A stretch of DNA of 64,000 nucleotides from Dipteronia dyeriana. Its lineage: Eukaryota > Streptophyta > Magnoliopsida > Sapindales > Sapindaceae. The notes under the pieces were generated by a model. That model searched no databases. It was not told the DNA's origin and worked only from the letters and a program-made list of their open reading frames with translations. The stretch is from positions 91,905,052 through 91,969,051 of the forward strand of contig CM065297.1 of assembly GCA_032871835.1 (NCBI GenBank), in the 5' to 3' direction. Positions 10,801 through 22,619 of this stretch are shown piece after piece; within the stretch, counting starts at the first letter, position 1; each line of letters begins with the position of its first letter. The position numbers and the translations under genes are program-made.

Positions 10801-11684
10801 CAACTTTAAAAACATAACAAGAACTAGAGGAAGAGATTTGCATGGAATAGCTTGTAAATTTTTGTTTCAAAAGGCAAAAGCGCATAAATGTGCTTCCTTA
10901 ATTACTATAGGGTTTGAAACAACCCTCTAGAAATTGGTATCTTTTATTTTATCAAGTTGTATTGTCTTACAGATTAATGATGACTAAAGATTGTCATGGA
11001 AAGTACACTAAATAGGTTAAGGATAATTTTTATATTATCTATATATATGCACTATATGTCTTGGCTAGAAATAATGAAGAGTTTGTAAAACTATAATGAA
11101 ATGGTAATTCTCAAATTTCTTTGGGATTTTATATGAGCAATGTGGCTTATATATATTATAAGTGAGAGTTGATTCAGAATGAGCAATTATAAGCTCATAT
11201 ATACTCCTATTATGAAATTACAAACTCTTAGCTTCAATGTGTACCTTGAAACTCCATAAGATCAAGATATTAATTATAAGTTCCTCATGTTAAACCATAT
11301 AGAGTCTCATGTACATTGTGATATGCATAAAGTCTATCATCAGTTATGTCGTAAGATTGGTGAGTGGACACCAATATAATCCTATATTACAACATCTAAA
11401 TATTGTCAAGAGGATTACGACATACCTTGAATGTACGACTAACTAATTAGTGTACATTGTGATATGTACAACTCCCAATATAAATTATGCCACAAGATTG
11501 GTGAATGTATGCCAATATAATCCTAGATTGATAGGATTATTATATAACTTTGAAAGTAAAGAAAAACTACTATTTAATGCTAGCATAATTACACACATAA
11601 TGTAGTATAAATATGTCATCAGGTTGAGACCGTCATTCTTACACGTGCGGTCACCTCAGTTGCTGAGATAGCAGGATGAGATGA

Positions 11685-11729
<45 letters not shown>

Positions 11730-11738
11730 CCCCCCCCC

Positions 11739-11795
<57 letters not shown>

Positions 11796-12345
11796 TAGAG
11801 AATATGTAGGATATATTCTCACGGAGCTAGTATATTTGAATATGTTGCCTTGACTTTATGAAGATGAGGTTCACAATAACGATAGACCCCACTATCATTG
11901 ATACATGCTCAAGCCAGATGTGAGATCTTAATGTGGCGCCAGAGAGAGGCGAACTTTTAAGAACTCAGGTTAGTTACGAAAATTGTGACTAGACTAAGAT
12001 CTATACAGTGAATGATATAAAGACATATGAATTCTTATTTAGAATGAAATTCACTGTAACACGTGTTTCATACAACGTGTGCTATATGTGGCCAACGTGG
12101 AAAATGAGAGAATGAATCCCTGCTTCCCCATTGTTTAAGTTCCACTGAAGTTTTACATTAACTTCAAATAGTGTCCTCATGATCATTCACTCTATCTTGC
12201 AGTGACATGATAATGTTAGCACCTTTAGCGTGTTATTTTTATGGCTATGATAATTCAGCCTATAGGGCATGTAGGGTAGCAGTTGTTCTGGAGACTGAGA
12301 GAAAAGATGAAATGGGAAGATTTAATAAAATTTTTATGTGACTTA
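10801..12345. other. Non-coding repetitive DNA flanking the gypsy element
   Basis: No credible gene. It contains a tandem duplication of about 140 bp (about 11305-11400 and 11450-11540, sharing AAGATTGGTGA and CCAATATAATCCTA) and a compound microsatellite (11685-11796). A TGGCGCC string at 11935-11941 could be part of an old primer site, but no matching LTR is evident. It may be the left half of an LTR element split by the gypsy insertion; the right half would be 25830 onwards. Confidence 0.4.
11685..11796. repeat. Compound microsatellite (AC)n-C26-(AC)n-(TA)n
   Basis: Uninterrupted AC repeat to about 11729, a run of 26 C at 11730-11755, a second AC repeat to about 11779 and a TA repeat to about 11796. 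The minus frame crossing it is a Cys/Val/Gly repeat artefact. The exact C-run length is prone to assembly error. Confidence 0.95.
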
Positions 12346-12348
12346 TAT

Positions 12349-12830
12349 TGATGGTGATTTTTGGATTAAGTTTAACTGATCACTCGTCGAACAAATGAAT
12401 GTGAACAAATAATCAAACTATATAACCGAAACAAATAAAAAGCAAACAAGGCACAAGATTTAAGATGATAAAACCCCCAAGGTGGGGAAACATCCACGGT
12501 TGCCTGCAACGGTGAGAAAAATTCACTAAATTGACAATGATTACACACACAATATCTCTTGCACTCCTGTAAGCTTAATCCGCCTGTCATTTTTTTAATG
12601 GGTGTTATTAGAACCTATTTATACATGCATGGTACCATAATTCTTGATGTACAAGTAATGAATGTTTCCGTAGTTAAACAAAACTCCATCTTATCGGAGT
12701 CGTGTTATCCTTCTTCCTTGCTTTGCGTTGATTGTGTTTCGACTGTATTAGATCTCTTGCCTAATCTGGACTTTGATATTTATAAGAAAATTTACTTAAT
12801 CATCAAAGTATACTTCTAAACACCTTATTT
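12349..12830 (-). repeat. Probable remainder of the gypsy 3' LTR
   Basis: Non-coding DNA between the candidate element border and the segment shared with the right LTR. It has the LTR-like motif ACCCCCAAGGTGGGGAAACA near 12472, similar in form to motifs in LTR A and in the Sirevirus LTRs. If it is gypsy LTR, the left LTR is about 810 bp and the right LTR lost this part when LTR B inserted. It could instead be a separate LTR remnant. Confidence 0.4.
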
Positions 12831-13158
12831 AAGTAGGGGTCATTCTCTACATTTTTGAGTCGTAATTTTATTAAATCTGAGTGTTGACAACGTGTCACAC
12901 AACCGACCATCTTTTACACCCGACTAAATTTGCTTTCCCTAGTCGACGGTTATACCCGATCACAACCTTTCCCCCGACCATTTTGACAATCTCGGTTAGG
13001 TTTTCTTATCCGATCGTTTACATTATTTTGGTCAGGGGGTTTGGTAGGTTTTCTTTGGTCAACTTGGGTTGGTTCGATATGGTTGACTTTTGGTGACGTG
13101 GCACCCCATACTCTTGTTTTTACTGACATGTCATATCATCCAAATTACACTAATAACA
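12831..13158 (-). repeat. Gypsy 3' LTR, segment shared with the right LTR
   Basis: Aligns by eye with 25514-25829 over its whole length: shared blocks include TTTGAGTCGTAA, CCCGATCACAACCTTTCCCC, GGTTTTCTTTGGTCAACTTG and GACATGTCATATCATCCAAA. On the minus strand the LTR begins TGTTATTAGTGTAATTTGG at 13158. Confidence 0.85.
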
Positions 13159-13171
13159 CTACCCCCTTAAA
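13159..13171 (-). other. Polypurine tract of the gypsy element
   Basis: The minus strand reads TTTAAGGGGGTAG immediately before the LTR start TGTTATT. This is the plus-strand primer position expected upstream of a 3' LTR, confirming the minus orientation of the element. Confidence 0.75.
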
Positions 13172-13440
13172 CGTACAAGACCGAGCATCTCGTTCCAAAT
13201 GGAACCCGTTCGGTGTAGTGTGTTTAATTTATTCTTTTTTCATGTACTGTAGCTCATTAATGTACATTGAATGTTTAACAGCTAAGCATTAACCTCAATC
13301 ACATCCGTTTTGGCTGACACAATCATTTGGTCATTTTTTGAATTTCGAACGGCGTGTGAATTTCGGGTTTTATGCACCCACTTCCACTCTTGCCTGTTAC
13401 TCCTGGTGACGTTTGTTAGGTATGATGATGTCACCCTCCC

Positions 13441-13450
13441 CTATATATAA
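13441..13450 (+). promoter_or_regulatory. TATA-like box for the antisense ORF
   Basis: CTATATATAA lies about 120 bp upstream of the first ATG (13567). It is followed by a CT-rich leader (TCTCTCGCTCTCTCGAC) and an AAACCCTAA motif common in plant 5' leaders. It lies inside the retrotransposon next to its 3' LTR and points towards pol. Promoter activity is inferred. Confidence 0.5.
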
Positions 13451-13566
13451 TTCTAAACTTTTTATTTCTCTCGCTCTCTCGACTTCATAACTTCTTCCAT
13501 AAAAAAAACCCTAATATTTTCTTCTTCTTCAAACCTTAAGCTTTTCTTCATTTTCTTTCTTTCTTT

Positions 13567-16500
13567 ATGAAAAATTCATGTTTCGTTGCTTTCATCGATA
13601 TTACAAGTATGGATCCCACTCTTTGTTCTCAATATTTTGAACTTCTTAGACATGCCATCGAGGCTGGCGATAAAGAGAATATCGTTATGCTCAAATCTAT
13701 ACTTTGGGGTCACTTTCAAGTATATACCCTTTCATTTCAACCTTTTGCTTTAAATGTAGATCACTTTCTTTCTCGCCCTGAGTTTGTTTCTTCATCTGCT
13801 AACCCTCATTCTTATACTTTTATTGGTGTTTGCCCAGATACGATGAAGACATTCAGTTCGAGGCAATCTACCAGAGCTTCGCCCAAGGAAACTACTCGTC
13901 TTGCGAGCGATTTAAAGATTATCTCGTAAAAGCTAAAGATTAAGGAAGTCCCGAGAGAACGACGGGAACGTATGCTAAAGTTTATTGTAAATCACCTGTG
14001 CACTTTTGATTATGAGATAAATATGGTGACTGATGATGAACTCCAGAAGTTCAAGGATTGGTTTGACCTTCCACGTTCGGTGTGACTGATTTATAACGGC
14101 GACCGCATTGTATCGAATACTCTTCATGGTACGGTTGCTATCTATGGGGCCATGTTGTCTTCTGGGGTCACCATCCCCATTCAACCCTTTATTGCTCAAT
14201 TTCTGATAGATACGGGCATTGCTCATACTCAACTGACCCTCAAATCACACCGGGTACTGATCAGCTTATAGCACACATGGAAGAAGATTGGGGCTAAGAA
14301 CCCTCTAACCCCTTAGAAAATATGTAACTTTTATATCCTTGGCTGATTAGACGCTGGATGTACCTTCTATCTGTAATCAACCTCTGCGAGCAATTGGATT
14401 CCCCATGGTTTCAACGATAAACCTCCCCCCCACTCATAAGGATCACAAGAGCTTTATTTGGGGTTTCTCTTTATCGAATAAATACTGGAAGAACCGTTGG
14501 TTCTTCGTTAGTGGTGATTGGGGTGAGATCGTGGTAACTTATCCTACCCAATAGCTAGCCTAGAGCAGTGTGCTGAGTCACTTATGTAGCCCTGAACTGT
14601 GGTGTAAGACTGTGTCTGTGATGACTCTGAACCAGGTAAACACGATGGTCAAGGCAACTCAAACTTCCTAGGAGGTAAGGATCATCATAATTTGTACACG
14701 GAGAAAGAGCTGACCGAGTTGAAGCTTTTCCTGACTATCTCTGCTCGACGCAAGTGTTGTAAGTCCTGATCCTGATATCGTTTACCTTTTATAATATACA
14801 TTTATTCTTACTGTTTTTTACTGGGTTTTCTTCTCAGTGTACGTGACAAACATTGTTGTTGGTGAGCAAACCGAGAAAGCCAAAAATATGGACCGGGTTA
14901 GCAGGAAAGCGACCGCTGATCAGATGGTTTTAGGAATTACTACCCCCGAACACTACTTAGTGAAGCATATATATGAGTCTGATCATGACACTTTGGCAGC
15001 TCCTGTTGGACAAGCTGAAGTGAACGGCCATAATGCCCCTCATTCCCGAAGTAGTAGAAGAGAGTTATCTTGAGAAAGGTCTTCCCTGGCGCGGTCTACC
15101 CATGTGGGATCTGATCGAGATAGGTAATAGGGAGAGATCTTGCAGAGATAGGTCCAGTAGGGAAAGATCCAGTAAAGTGGAATCTGATGGAGAGGTTTCT
15201 AGTGGCAAAGTGGCCAAGACTGTAGGAGGATCCTCTACCCTTGAGGCTATCCGTAAAAGAATTGAGGCTCCATCTATTACTGGTCTGGTGCCCTGTCAAT
15301 CTGAGGTTGACTCTATCATCTTTGATGACGAAGATGAGGATGATCAGGAGACCCTGGCTAACTTAATTTTACTGGAACAACGGTCAAAGAAAAGAGGCAA
15401 TCAAGCGTCTATAACATCTACTTCTCTCCCACTTGCATTGGCCAAGACAGTTGAACCGACCCTAGCAAGGGTTGGTGATGTGATCGGGTTGTAACCGGCA
15501 GTGCCTTCCTTTTTACTTGAGCCTTCTTAGGTTTAAACTGGCCGACCTTGTGACCGGGCTACTTCTGATCTGCCTACACAATGCTAAGGAAGGCCTCATA
15601 CAGTTCTTCATTAAACGTTAGATAGTTTTTACTGACTCTGACTTTGATGATGGTGCGCCAAATTCGGAGGAACAGTTCATTGATGAGGAAATGTTTGATG
15701 TCACTGAGGAGGAAGCACTTCTTCCAATGTTTAAATCGAGGTTTGGTGCAGCAGTCAACGAGCCAATCTAGGGATGTTCCCTCTAGCACACCTCTTGTGT
15801 CCCTTCCTCAAGATGGTGTCAGTAAAGGTCAAGTCCCTGAAGAGCGGGGGTTTGGGCCACAACTGTCTTTCAGGCTGGAGAGGGCATTTCAAAGGTGGAA
15901 AGTGTTACGGACTGGACCCTTCCAACAATACCCCTAACCATCTCTACCTCTGGTCATGATAAGTCTACTCCGTCAGCTTCCACGGTTGCTCCTATTTTTG
16001 GGACTTCCCGGCTTCCCAGTTAAAGTAACTCTCTCGCCGACCCCTTTTTCATGCTTCATACCATGTCAGCTAGCGAGGGGTATATCGGTGACGGGTAGCT
16101 TCTAGTACCTCGGAGCGAATTCGTATGATCTTCAAAAATAGAGTTTTTGTAAGTGTTTTCTACGTTATCTTTGCATGTGTATTTACTAGTGTTCTTAGTT
16201 TTCACTTCTTCCTTCAGGCGGTGGATGAGCTGACCAGAAGAAGCAGGTTACTAAGATATCTCAGTTGAAGATGGTTATTGCTGAAAATGATGACACTCTC
16301 AAGTCCTTCTCTGTTAGTGCATCCAAAGTTAGGCAATAAGAGGAGAAGCCGAAGACTCATGCTACGACTGTGGTTGCTCTGAAAAAGACCATTGCCAATG
16401 TTCAGGGCAGGGCCTCTGCGGCTGAGACAACTGTCAGAGAGCTCACCACAAGGAATGCTGAGTTAGGGAAGATGGTCGCAATGGTAGAATTACGAAGCGC

Positions 16501-17214
16501 TGAGCTTGAATCTAGGGTCATCCCGACTGAAATAGCAGCAGATAAACTCAAAGAGGAGACCCATATAGCCCAAAACACTCTTATCTCTGCTAAGCAAGTC
16601 ATGCTTGAGAAGCAACATGCATTTGAGGAGGCTCAGATCCATTATGAGAATTTGGTAAATGATATGGAACAATAACAATTCAGTATGGAAGTGCTCTTAT
16701 AGAAGGCCAGGTCTGCCCTTGAAGTCCAGAATGTGGATCGTTACATGATGTCTCTAGCTTTTGATGCTGTCATGTATATAGAATTTGATCAAGGGATGGC
16801 AAATGCTCGAGTATTCTTTTGTGGCAAGGAGAGGTCACCGAGGAAGCTCGTCAGAAATGGGACATGATTTTCTAGAGGCATAAAGATAAGTCACTAGTAG
16901 CCATAAAAATTCAAAGGATCAAGTGGAGGGCTTATTACAGATCCATTGGGAAGGATCCTCATCCTATGGGTCTGGAAATTTATTCAAAGCCATTTTTAGT
17001 GGCCTTCCATGCCGATGATGTGAGCTGCGTCCTGACAAAGAGGGTTTATGTTGGCCCCTTGCCAGACACAGATTATTCTCCATTTACGGCTGACGACCCA
17101 AAAGTTGACATTAGCTGGCCGGACTTCGGAGACCTGACCAAGGACTACGGGGGTGATGACCTTCCTCCTAGCGGATCTGACCCTAGAGGTCCTTCGAGCA
17201 CTCTGAATGCTTGA
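13567..17214 (+). pseudogene. Antisense ORF of Tat-type gypsy element ('putative gypsy type transposon' domain)
   Basis: A broken plus-strand gene opposite to gag-pol. N-terminal piece 13567-13929 (second ATG at 13609). About 14020-14560 reads FKDWFDLPRS, YNGDRIVSNT, SGVTIPIQPFIAQFLIDTGI and WKNRWFFVSGDWGE in shifting frames; this resembles the Pfam family 'Putative gypsy type transposon' (PF04195). A charged, acidic middle follows (15033-15494, with DDEDEDDQE), then an Ala/Glu/Lys-rich coiled coil (16370-16675) and an acidic C-terminal piece (16966-17214). At least five stops or shifts. Function of such antisense ORFs is unknown; the coiled coil suggests self-association. Confidence 0.65.
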
Positions 17215-18660
17215 CCCTTTAGCCCTGGTTCCTGTCTATGTTGTTCTAGTAACCACAATTTTGTAACCTCTTGATTTTTGATATTAACAATACCATTTTT
17301 TCCTGTTTACTGTTTGTACTTAGACGAGTAACTTAGTCTGAATTGAATGTCTTGCTATATGATCAGGAATACTGGGGGGCCTGAGCTATATCAAGTGACT
17401 AACTAAAAACTGAGTGATCTGCAAACGATTATAGTTGTTTGCTAACTTAAACTACGCATATTATATTTTACCGAGCTAACTATCTCGGCTATAACCAGAT
17501 GCTTACATATGGCGAGGATCATTTTGTAACTTAATCGCCCATTTTACATCACACTGAATCTAATGGCCCATATTGATCGAACAATTTAAGCCTGGTCGGG
17601 TTCATTCAACAACACTAGCTGTTTTTCTAACTGCACCAGGCAATATGATTTTAGCCTGACTGATTATCTTTACCTTGTGCTATATAGCTTAAATCGTATG
17701 TTAATTGTCATACTGGAACCGAATGGTCTACTTTTGACCAAGAATTTTTATTAACGATCGTAGTCATGAATTGGATCCAAGTACATGTGTTGCCTTAGAT
17801 CGAGTCAACTGACTCAACTGAGACCATATTAGCGCATCTGGTTGCATCCGTTTCTTGATTCATTGTTTGTTTTTTTAGTAATGCTCTGTTTGGATACACT
17901 ATCCTCAACCAAGCAGCTTTAGCATGGTCAGGACAATTTATTAACTTAAACTATATTAAATTTGTCATCCCAACTTCAACCAAATAACTATACGTGACGG
18001 GGAGTTTGTAAGACCCCTTTTTACGCAACGTCGGGTAGACCATTTATGTTGGCCCGATCGATTACTTTAACCCCCTACTGATTTGCTGCTCTTATTCTTT
18101 TATCAAGTAGTGTTCTTTTATAGATTATTTACATGGTATCTAGGTTTTAGACATATGTCTTTTGTCTGTCAACTAATTCATTGTGATGTCTCCCAATAGT
18201 CTGTTGATCAAGATTCGTTGCAAAGGAGTGGCTTATATCATACTATCTTTACAAATGCTTATATTCTATTAGCAAATGTATCTAGCATAGTTATTTCATT
18301 CCCCATTCAACTCTTGGCGCATCCCATCAAGTCCTTATAGCTTGAAGATACCCTAACAGTGTTTCATTACACCTAGTTAGTTTTGGTGAGTGTACACTGC
18401 CTTTACGGCATTTGTTTCCGGCCCCCTCACTGGGCCTCTCGAGTGATCCTATCGAGATTGAGTGATTTCTAGGTGCCCCGGAATTACTTTTGTAAATGAA
18501 AGCAAATTTAGAACACCATTCTTGACTTCTTGAAATTGTTCCCTCAAGGGGATTTTTATTGAATGCTAAAAAGAAACATCAATTGATTAGCTAACAAGGA
18601 AAACTTATTTTTAAGCTAAACTCAACAAACTTATTTATGAACAAAAAAGAAATAAATAAA
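17215..18660. other. Spacer between convergent antisense ORF and pol
   Basis: Non-coding on both strands. It separates the + strand antisense ORF from the end of INT on -. Transcripts from both directions would overlap or terminate here. No repeat or RNA gene recognised. Confidence 0.5.
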
Positions 18661-18662
18661 AT

Positions 18663-19600
18663 GAGAAACCTCTAGGGGTAGAACAACCTCAGGTACTGAG
18701 CATTGCATGGTATGGACAGCTCGTCCCCTTCTGGTAGGACAAGACAGTACGCTTCATGGCCGGCCAATCCGACCATTAGGTACGGTCCTTCCATTTATCC
18801 GTCAACGATCCAACTGATTTCTCCCTTGTATTGGGCGGCACTCTCCTTAGAACTAGATCTCCAAATTGGAATCTCTTGACCCGGACATGTGAGTTGTAGT
18901 ACCTAGCTGCCCTAATTCCCTATCAAAGTTCTTTCCGTGGTTTGATATGCCCATAGGACTTCGTGTAGCTTGTCTACCTAATTCCCTTTCTTAGCATCCA
19001 GCTTTGCCTTCAGGGTATGCTTAATTATCTTGTTTATTGCCTCAGTCTGACCATTGGTCTGAGGATGGGTTGGTGTGACATAATAATTCTTTACTTAGAA
19101 ATCCTGACACATGTTTTTGAAGTTGTCACTATCGAACTGGATCCTGTTGTCTGTGATTATTGTGTCCGGGATTCCAAATCGATAAATGATATTTTTCTTC
19201 ACAAAACTGGTTATGTTAGCCTCGACTATGTGTATCAGTGCTTCTGCCTCTACCCATTTTATGGAGTAGTCTACAACTACAATGGCATGCTTTGCTCCTC
19301 ATTTAGTTTTTGTCGATATCAGGCCAATAAGATCTAGCCCCCACATGGCAAACGACCATGGTGATGACAAGTTCTTCAACTGCTCGAGGGGCCTCTTATT
19401 GTCATTAGCTATCTTCTGACAGCTACTACACTCTTCCATGACTGCCTGAGCACCTTAAAATAGGGTCGGTCTGTAGAAACCCAGTCTAAGAGTCTGGTGC
19501 GTTAGACTTTTACCCCTGGAGTGATTCCTACACACACTTCCCTGGATACTTTCCAATATCTGTCTACGTTCTACTAGATAATCACATTTCTATAAGGCCT
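18663..19600 (-). pseudogene. Gypsy integrase
   Basis: Read on the minus strand with several stops. From about 19460 downwards: zinc-finger end CSSCQKIAND; core with WGLDLIG (first Asp), IITDNRIQFDS (second Asp) and HPQTNGQTEAIN (Glu); then a C-terminal part FQFGDLVLRRV...KWKGPYLMV ending RLFYP near 18663. These are the DDE triad and C-terminal module of Ty3/gypsy integrase. In-frame stops occur around 19090-19115 and near 19455. The 106-codon plus-strand frame at 19017-19337 is a shadow. Confidence 0.85.
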
Positions 19601-19799
19601 TTGAAAATCCTCTCTTGTACAATTCTCCTCAAACTATTGAGTATCTGGTGACTCTGTATCTGAGGCCTTTGGCTTCAGTCACATCAGCCGAGAGTGTTCC
19701 ATCTTCTAGATATTCCCTGATCAAGGTCATTCAAGTGGCATGTTTTCCTTTGATCACTCCTACTTCTGATGCATCCTCTTCATCTTCGATGCTCGGTCT

Positions 19800-21480
19800 C
19801 TTGAGGTGAGCAGTTGGGATAGTCTTTGACCGTATGCTGATAGTTACTGATGCCAATTTTGATAAGGCATTTGCCTTCCCATTCTATTCCCTCTGGATCT
19901 AAGTAATCCTATAGGCCTTGAATCTCCCAAGCAGTATCCTGGCTATCCCTAGATAAGTAGGAGTGATCGAAAGGCAAAAATGCCCCTAGTGCCGTGAAAA
20001 CCTAAGTCCTGCCAAAAGTGCCTCATACTCGACCATTTTGTTAGTAGCCTTGATGTCAAGCCGTAGGGCATATTATACATGTCAACTTCTGAAGTAGATA
20101 TCACTATCCTGACCCCGCTGCCGTGCGTGTTTGACGATCCATCTATATGCAGTTTCTAAATAAATTCTTCATTCTCTTTCAACATCTTGATCCCTTCGCT
20201 GTTTGGTTCAGCGAACTCGGTGATTAGGTCAGCTATAACTTGCCCCTTTATTAAGGCTCTGGGCAGATACGCTATGTCGAACTCACTCAACTCCACTGCC
20301 CATTTGGTTAACCTCTCAGACACCTTGAGCTTTGATAAAATTTGCTTCAGTAGGCAGTCCATGTAGACCTTATTCTTGTGAGCTTGAAAATAAGGTCTCA
20401 GCTTTCTTATTGCTATTACTAGTGTCAATGCCATCTGCTCAGCTGACGAGTTCTTGTTTCGGCTGGTAGTACAATCTTGCTTGTGTAATACACTGGCTTT
20501 TATACCCCCACATCCAACCTGACCAACATTGATCCCGTTGCCACAACTGTGACCAATAGGTATAGGTAGAGCACTTCTCCTTCCAGGGGTTTAGATAAGA
20601 TTGGTGTTTTATCTAGGTACTCATTGATCTTTTAGAATACTTGCTCACATTCATCCTTCCATTGTACTCCCTTGCCCTTCTTGATTGCTCTAAAAAAGGG
20701 TAAGCGTTTTTCTGTTGACTTGCTAATGAATCGTTTCAAGGATGCTAAGCAGCCCGTTAGCTTTTGATTTTCCTTCAGGTTTTTAGGGACCTCATTTCCT
20801 CTAATTCTTTTATTTTCTCTGGGTTTACTTCGATTCCTATCTAATGAACTTGTAAACCAAGGAATCTTCCCGAAGGCACCCCGAAAATACATTTTTTTTT
20901 ATTGAGCTTCATGCCGAACTTTCTTAGCACCCCGAAAGTTTCCTTGAGATCTTCTGCATGTTTTTCGCATGTTGTGCCATTTGTCAGCATGTAATCCATG
21001 TACACCTCTATATTTTTGTTGATTTATCGGGCGAACATCTTGTTTACCAATCTCTGGTAGGTCACCCCGGTATTCTTGAGACCAAAAGGTATGACTTTCT
21101 AACACTATAACCCTTGATCAGTTGTGAATGAGGTTTTGTCTTTATCGGGTTCCAACATTCAGATATGGTTGCAACCCGAGTAAGCATCTATGAAGCTCAA
21201 TAATTCATGGCCGACTGTTGCATATACCAGTTGATTGATCCGGGGTAACAGGAAGCTATCTTTCGGACACACTTTATTGAGGTCAGTGAAATCTACACAC
21301 ATCCTCCACTTACCATTCTTCTTCTTCACTAGCATCACGATGGCAGCCCATTCAGGGTACTGCATCTCCCTTATAGATCCTGCTGCCAACAGTTTCGCTA
21401 CTTCTTTTTTGATTGCACTGTTTATCTCCAGGTTAAACCATTTTCTCTTCTAGACGACTGGTTTCCGATCAGGATTAACC
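19800..21480 (-). pseudogene. Gypsy reverse transcriptase and RNase H
   Basis: RT begins near 21480 and reads EWAAIVMLVKKKNGKWRMCV, then DFTDLNKVCPKDSF and SFIDAYSGCNHI (21389-21159). The catalytic block near 20975-21010 reads VYMDYMLTNGT, so the second Asp of YxDD is Tyr. Later pieces: ASLKRFISKSTEKRLPFF (20892-20632) and the RT-RH connection RPYFQAHKNKVYMDCL...LTKWAVELSEFDI (20434-20156). A plant-type RNase H with HIDGSSNTHGSG follows near 20150-20100. Stops and frameshifts separate the pieces. Confidence 0.88.
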
Positions 21481-21889
21481 GCTAAGTAGTGAGAGATTAT
21501 CTTCAGATCAATCCCGAGCATATCTTCGTGTTTCCATGCAAACACCTCCTTGTACTCTTTTAATAGGCTAATCATTCCATCCCGGATTTCTCCATTCAAT
21601 CAAGTTTTATGGTCTGATTGGGGTTACCCTCGTCAATTAAGACTTCCTCAGTTGGCTCATTTTCTTTGGCCTTCCTATACCTCTCTTGGGTCAAGGTCGA
21701 ACTGGGTAGGCTTTTTTGCCCATCTTCTCCTTCATCCACCTTCGGGTCTTCCTCATCTCTTTGGATATCTATCTGCATCGCGCCTGGTTCTACGTTTTCC
21801 ATGTATATAGCTAGATTGAAATTTCTCAGACTCTTGAGAACTTTTTATGATACCTACCCCAACTTCTGTTGGGAACTTCACTGTCAGGG

Positions 21890-22200
21890 TATAGGTAATA
21901 GTCATAACTTTCGACTTTTTCAGGAAAGGTTTGCCCAACTGGGTGTTGTATTTTCCACATTCACGACCATAAAATTCAGGAACACTGTCTTAGTGCAGGG
22001 AAAACTCCCAATCTCTAAAGGCATCTTCACTGTTCCCAGCGATATTACTTCTGCTCCCCCAAAGCCTCTAAATAGGACTTTGAGAGCCTGAAGGTCTTTT
22101 ATTTACAATCTAAACTGATCAAATACTTTCACACTTAAGATATTCGTTGAGCTCCCATTGTCGATCAACACTCTTCTCACTTCCCTGTGACCAACTGACA
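21890..22200 (-). pseudogene. Gypsy aspartic protease
   Basis: The minus strand reads VLIDNGSSTNILS near 22180-22135, the Tat-type form of the retroviral aspartic protease active site, and continues through VKMPLEIGSFP and FMVVNV. It lies between gag and RT as expected. Long plus-strand frames at 21550-21810 and 21618-22091 are shadows. Confidence 0.7.
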
Positions 22201-22619
22201 TAACAATCGCATCATTCGGCCATACCTCCGACCCATATGTGTTTCCCTCGGTGAATACTATTGGGTCCTATTCTTGCTTGAACTTTTTATGATCGAGGCC
22301 AAACAAATTTACTTCCAGATTCCTCTATCTGTCTATGGCTTCTCTAACTTTGCAACTGCTACCCCCAATGTGTGGTCCAACAAAGATGGTGTTGATTGCT
22401 GCACTATCTGAATTTCTTCTAGGGTTTCTCTGGCTTTTATCGCGTTCTTCCTTCAAGATGTTCTTTTACTGATCATCCTCACTTCTAAGGACCATATCCT
22501 TGAGATGCCCTCTCTGATCAGCTTTCGATGTAGTCCATCAATTGATAACACTTAGAGGTTTCGTGGCCATTCCCCTAGTGAAATCTGCAGTATTTGGTGG
22601 TGTCTCTCCTAGCAAAGCT

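Noticed and set aside
11619..11822. Minus-strand frame with Cys/Val/Gly repeats
   Set aside because: It is the translation of the AC/C26/TA microsatellite.
11930..11950. TGGCGCC as a primer binding site
   Set aside because: No LTR end precedes it and no matching 3' LTR was found; seven bases are too few alone.
19017..19337. 106-codon plus-strand frame
   Set aside because: It lies opposite the gypsy integrase core, which has clear family motifs on the minus strand.
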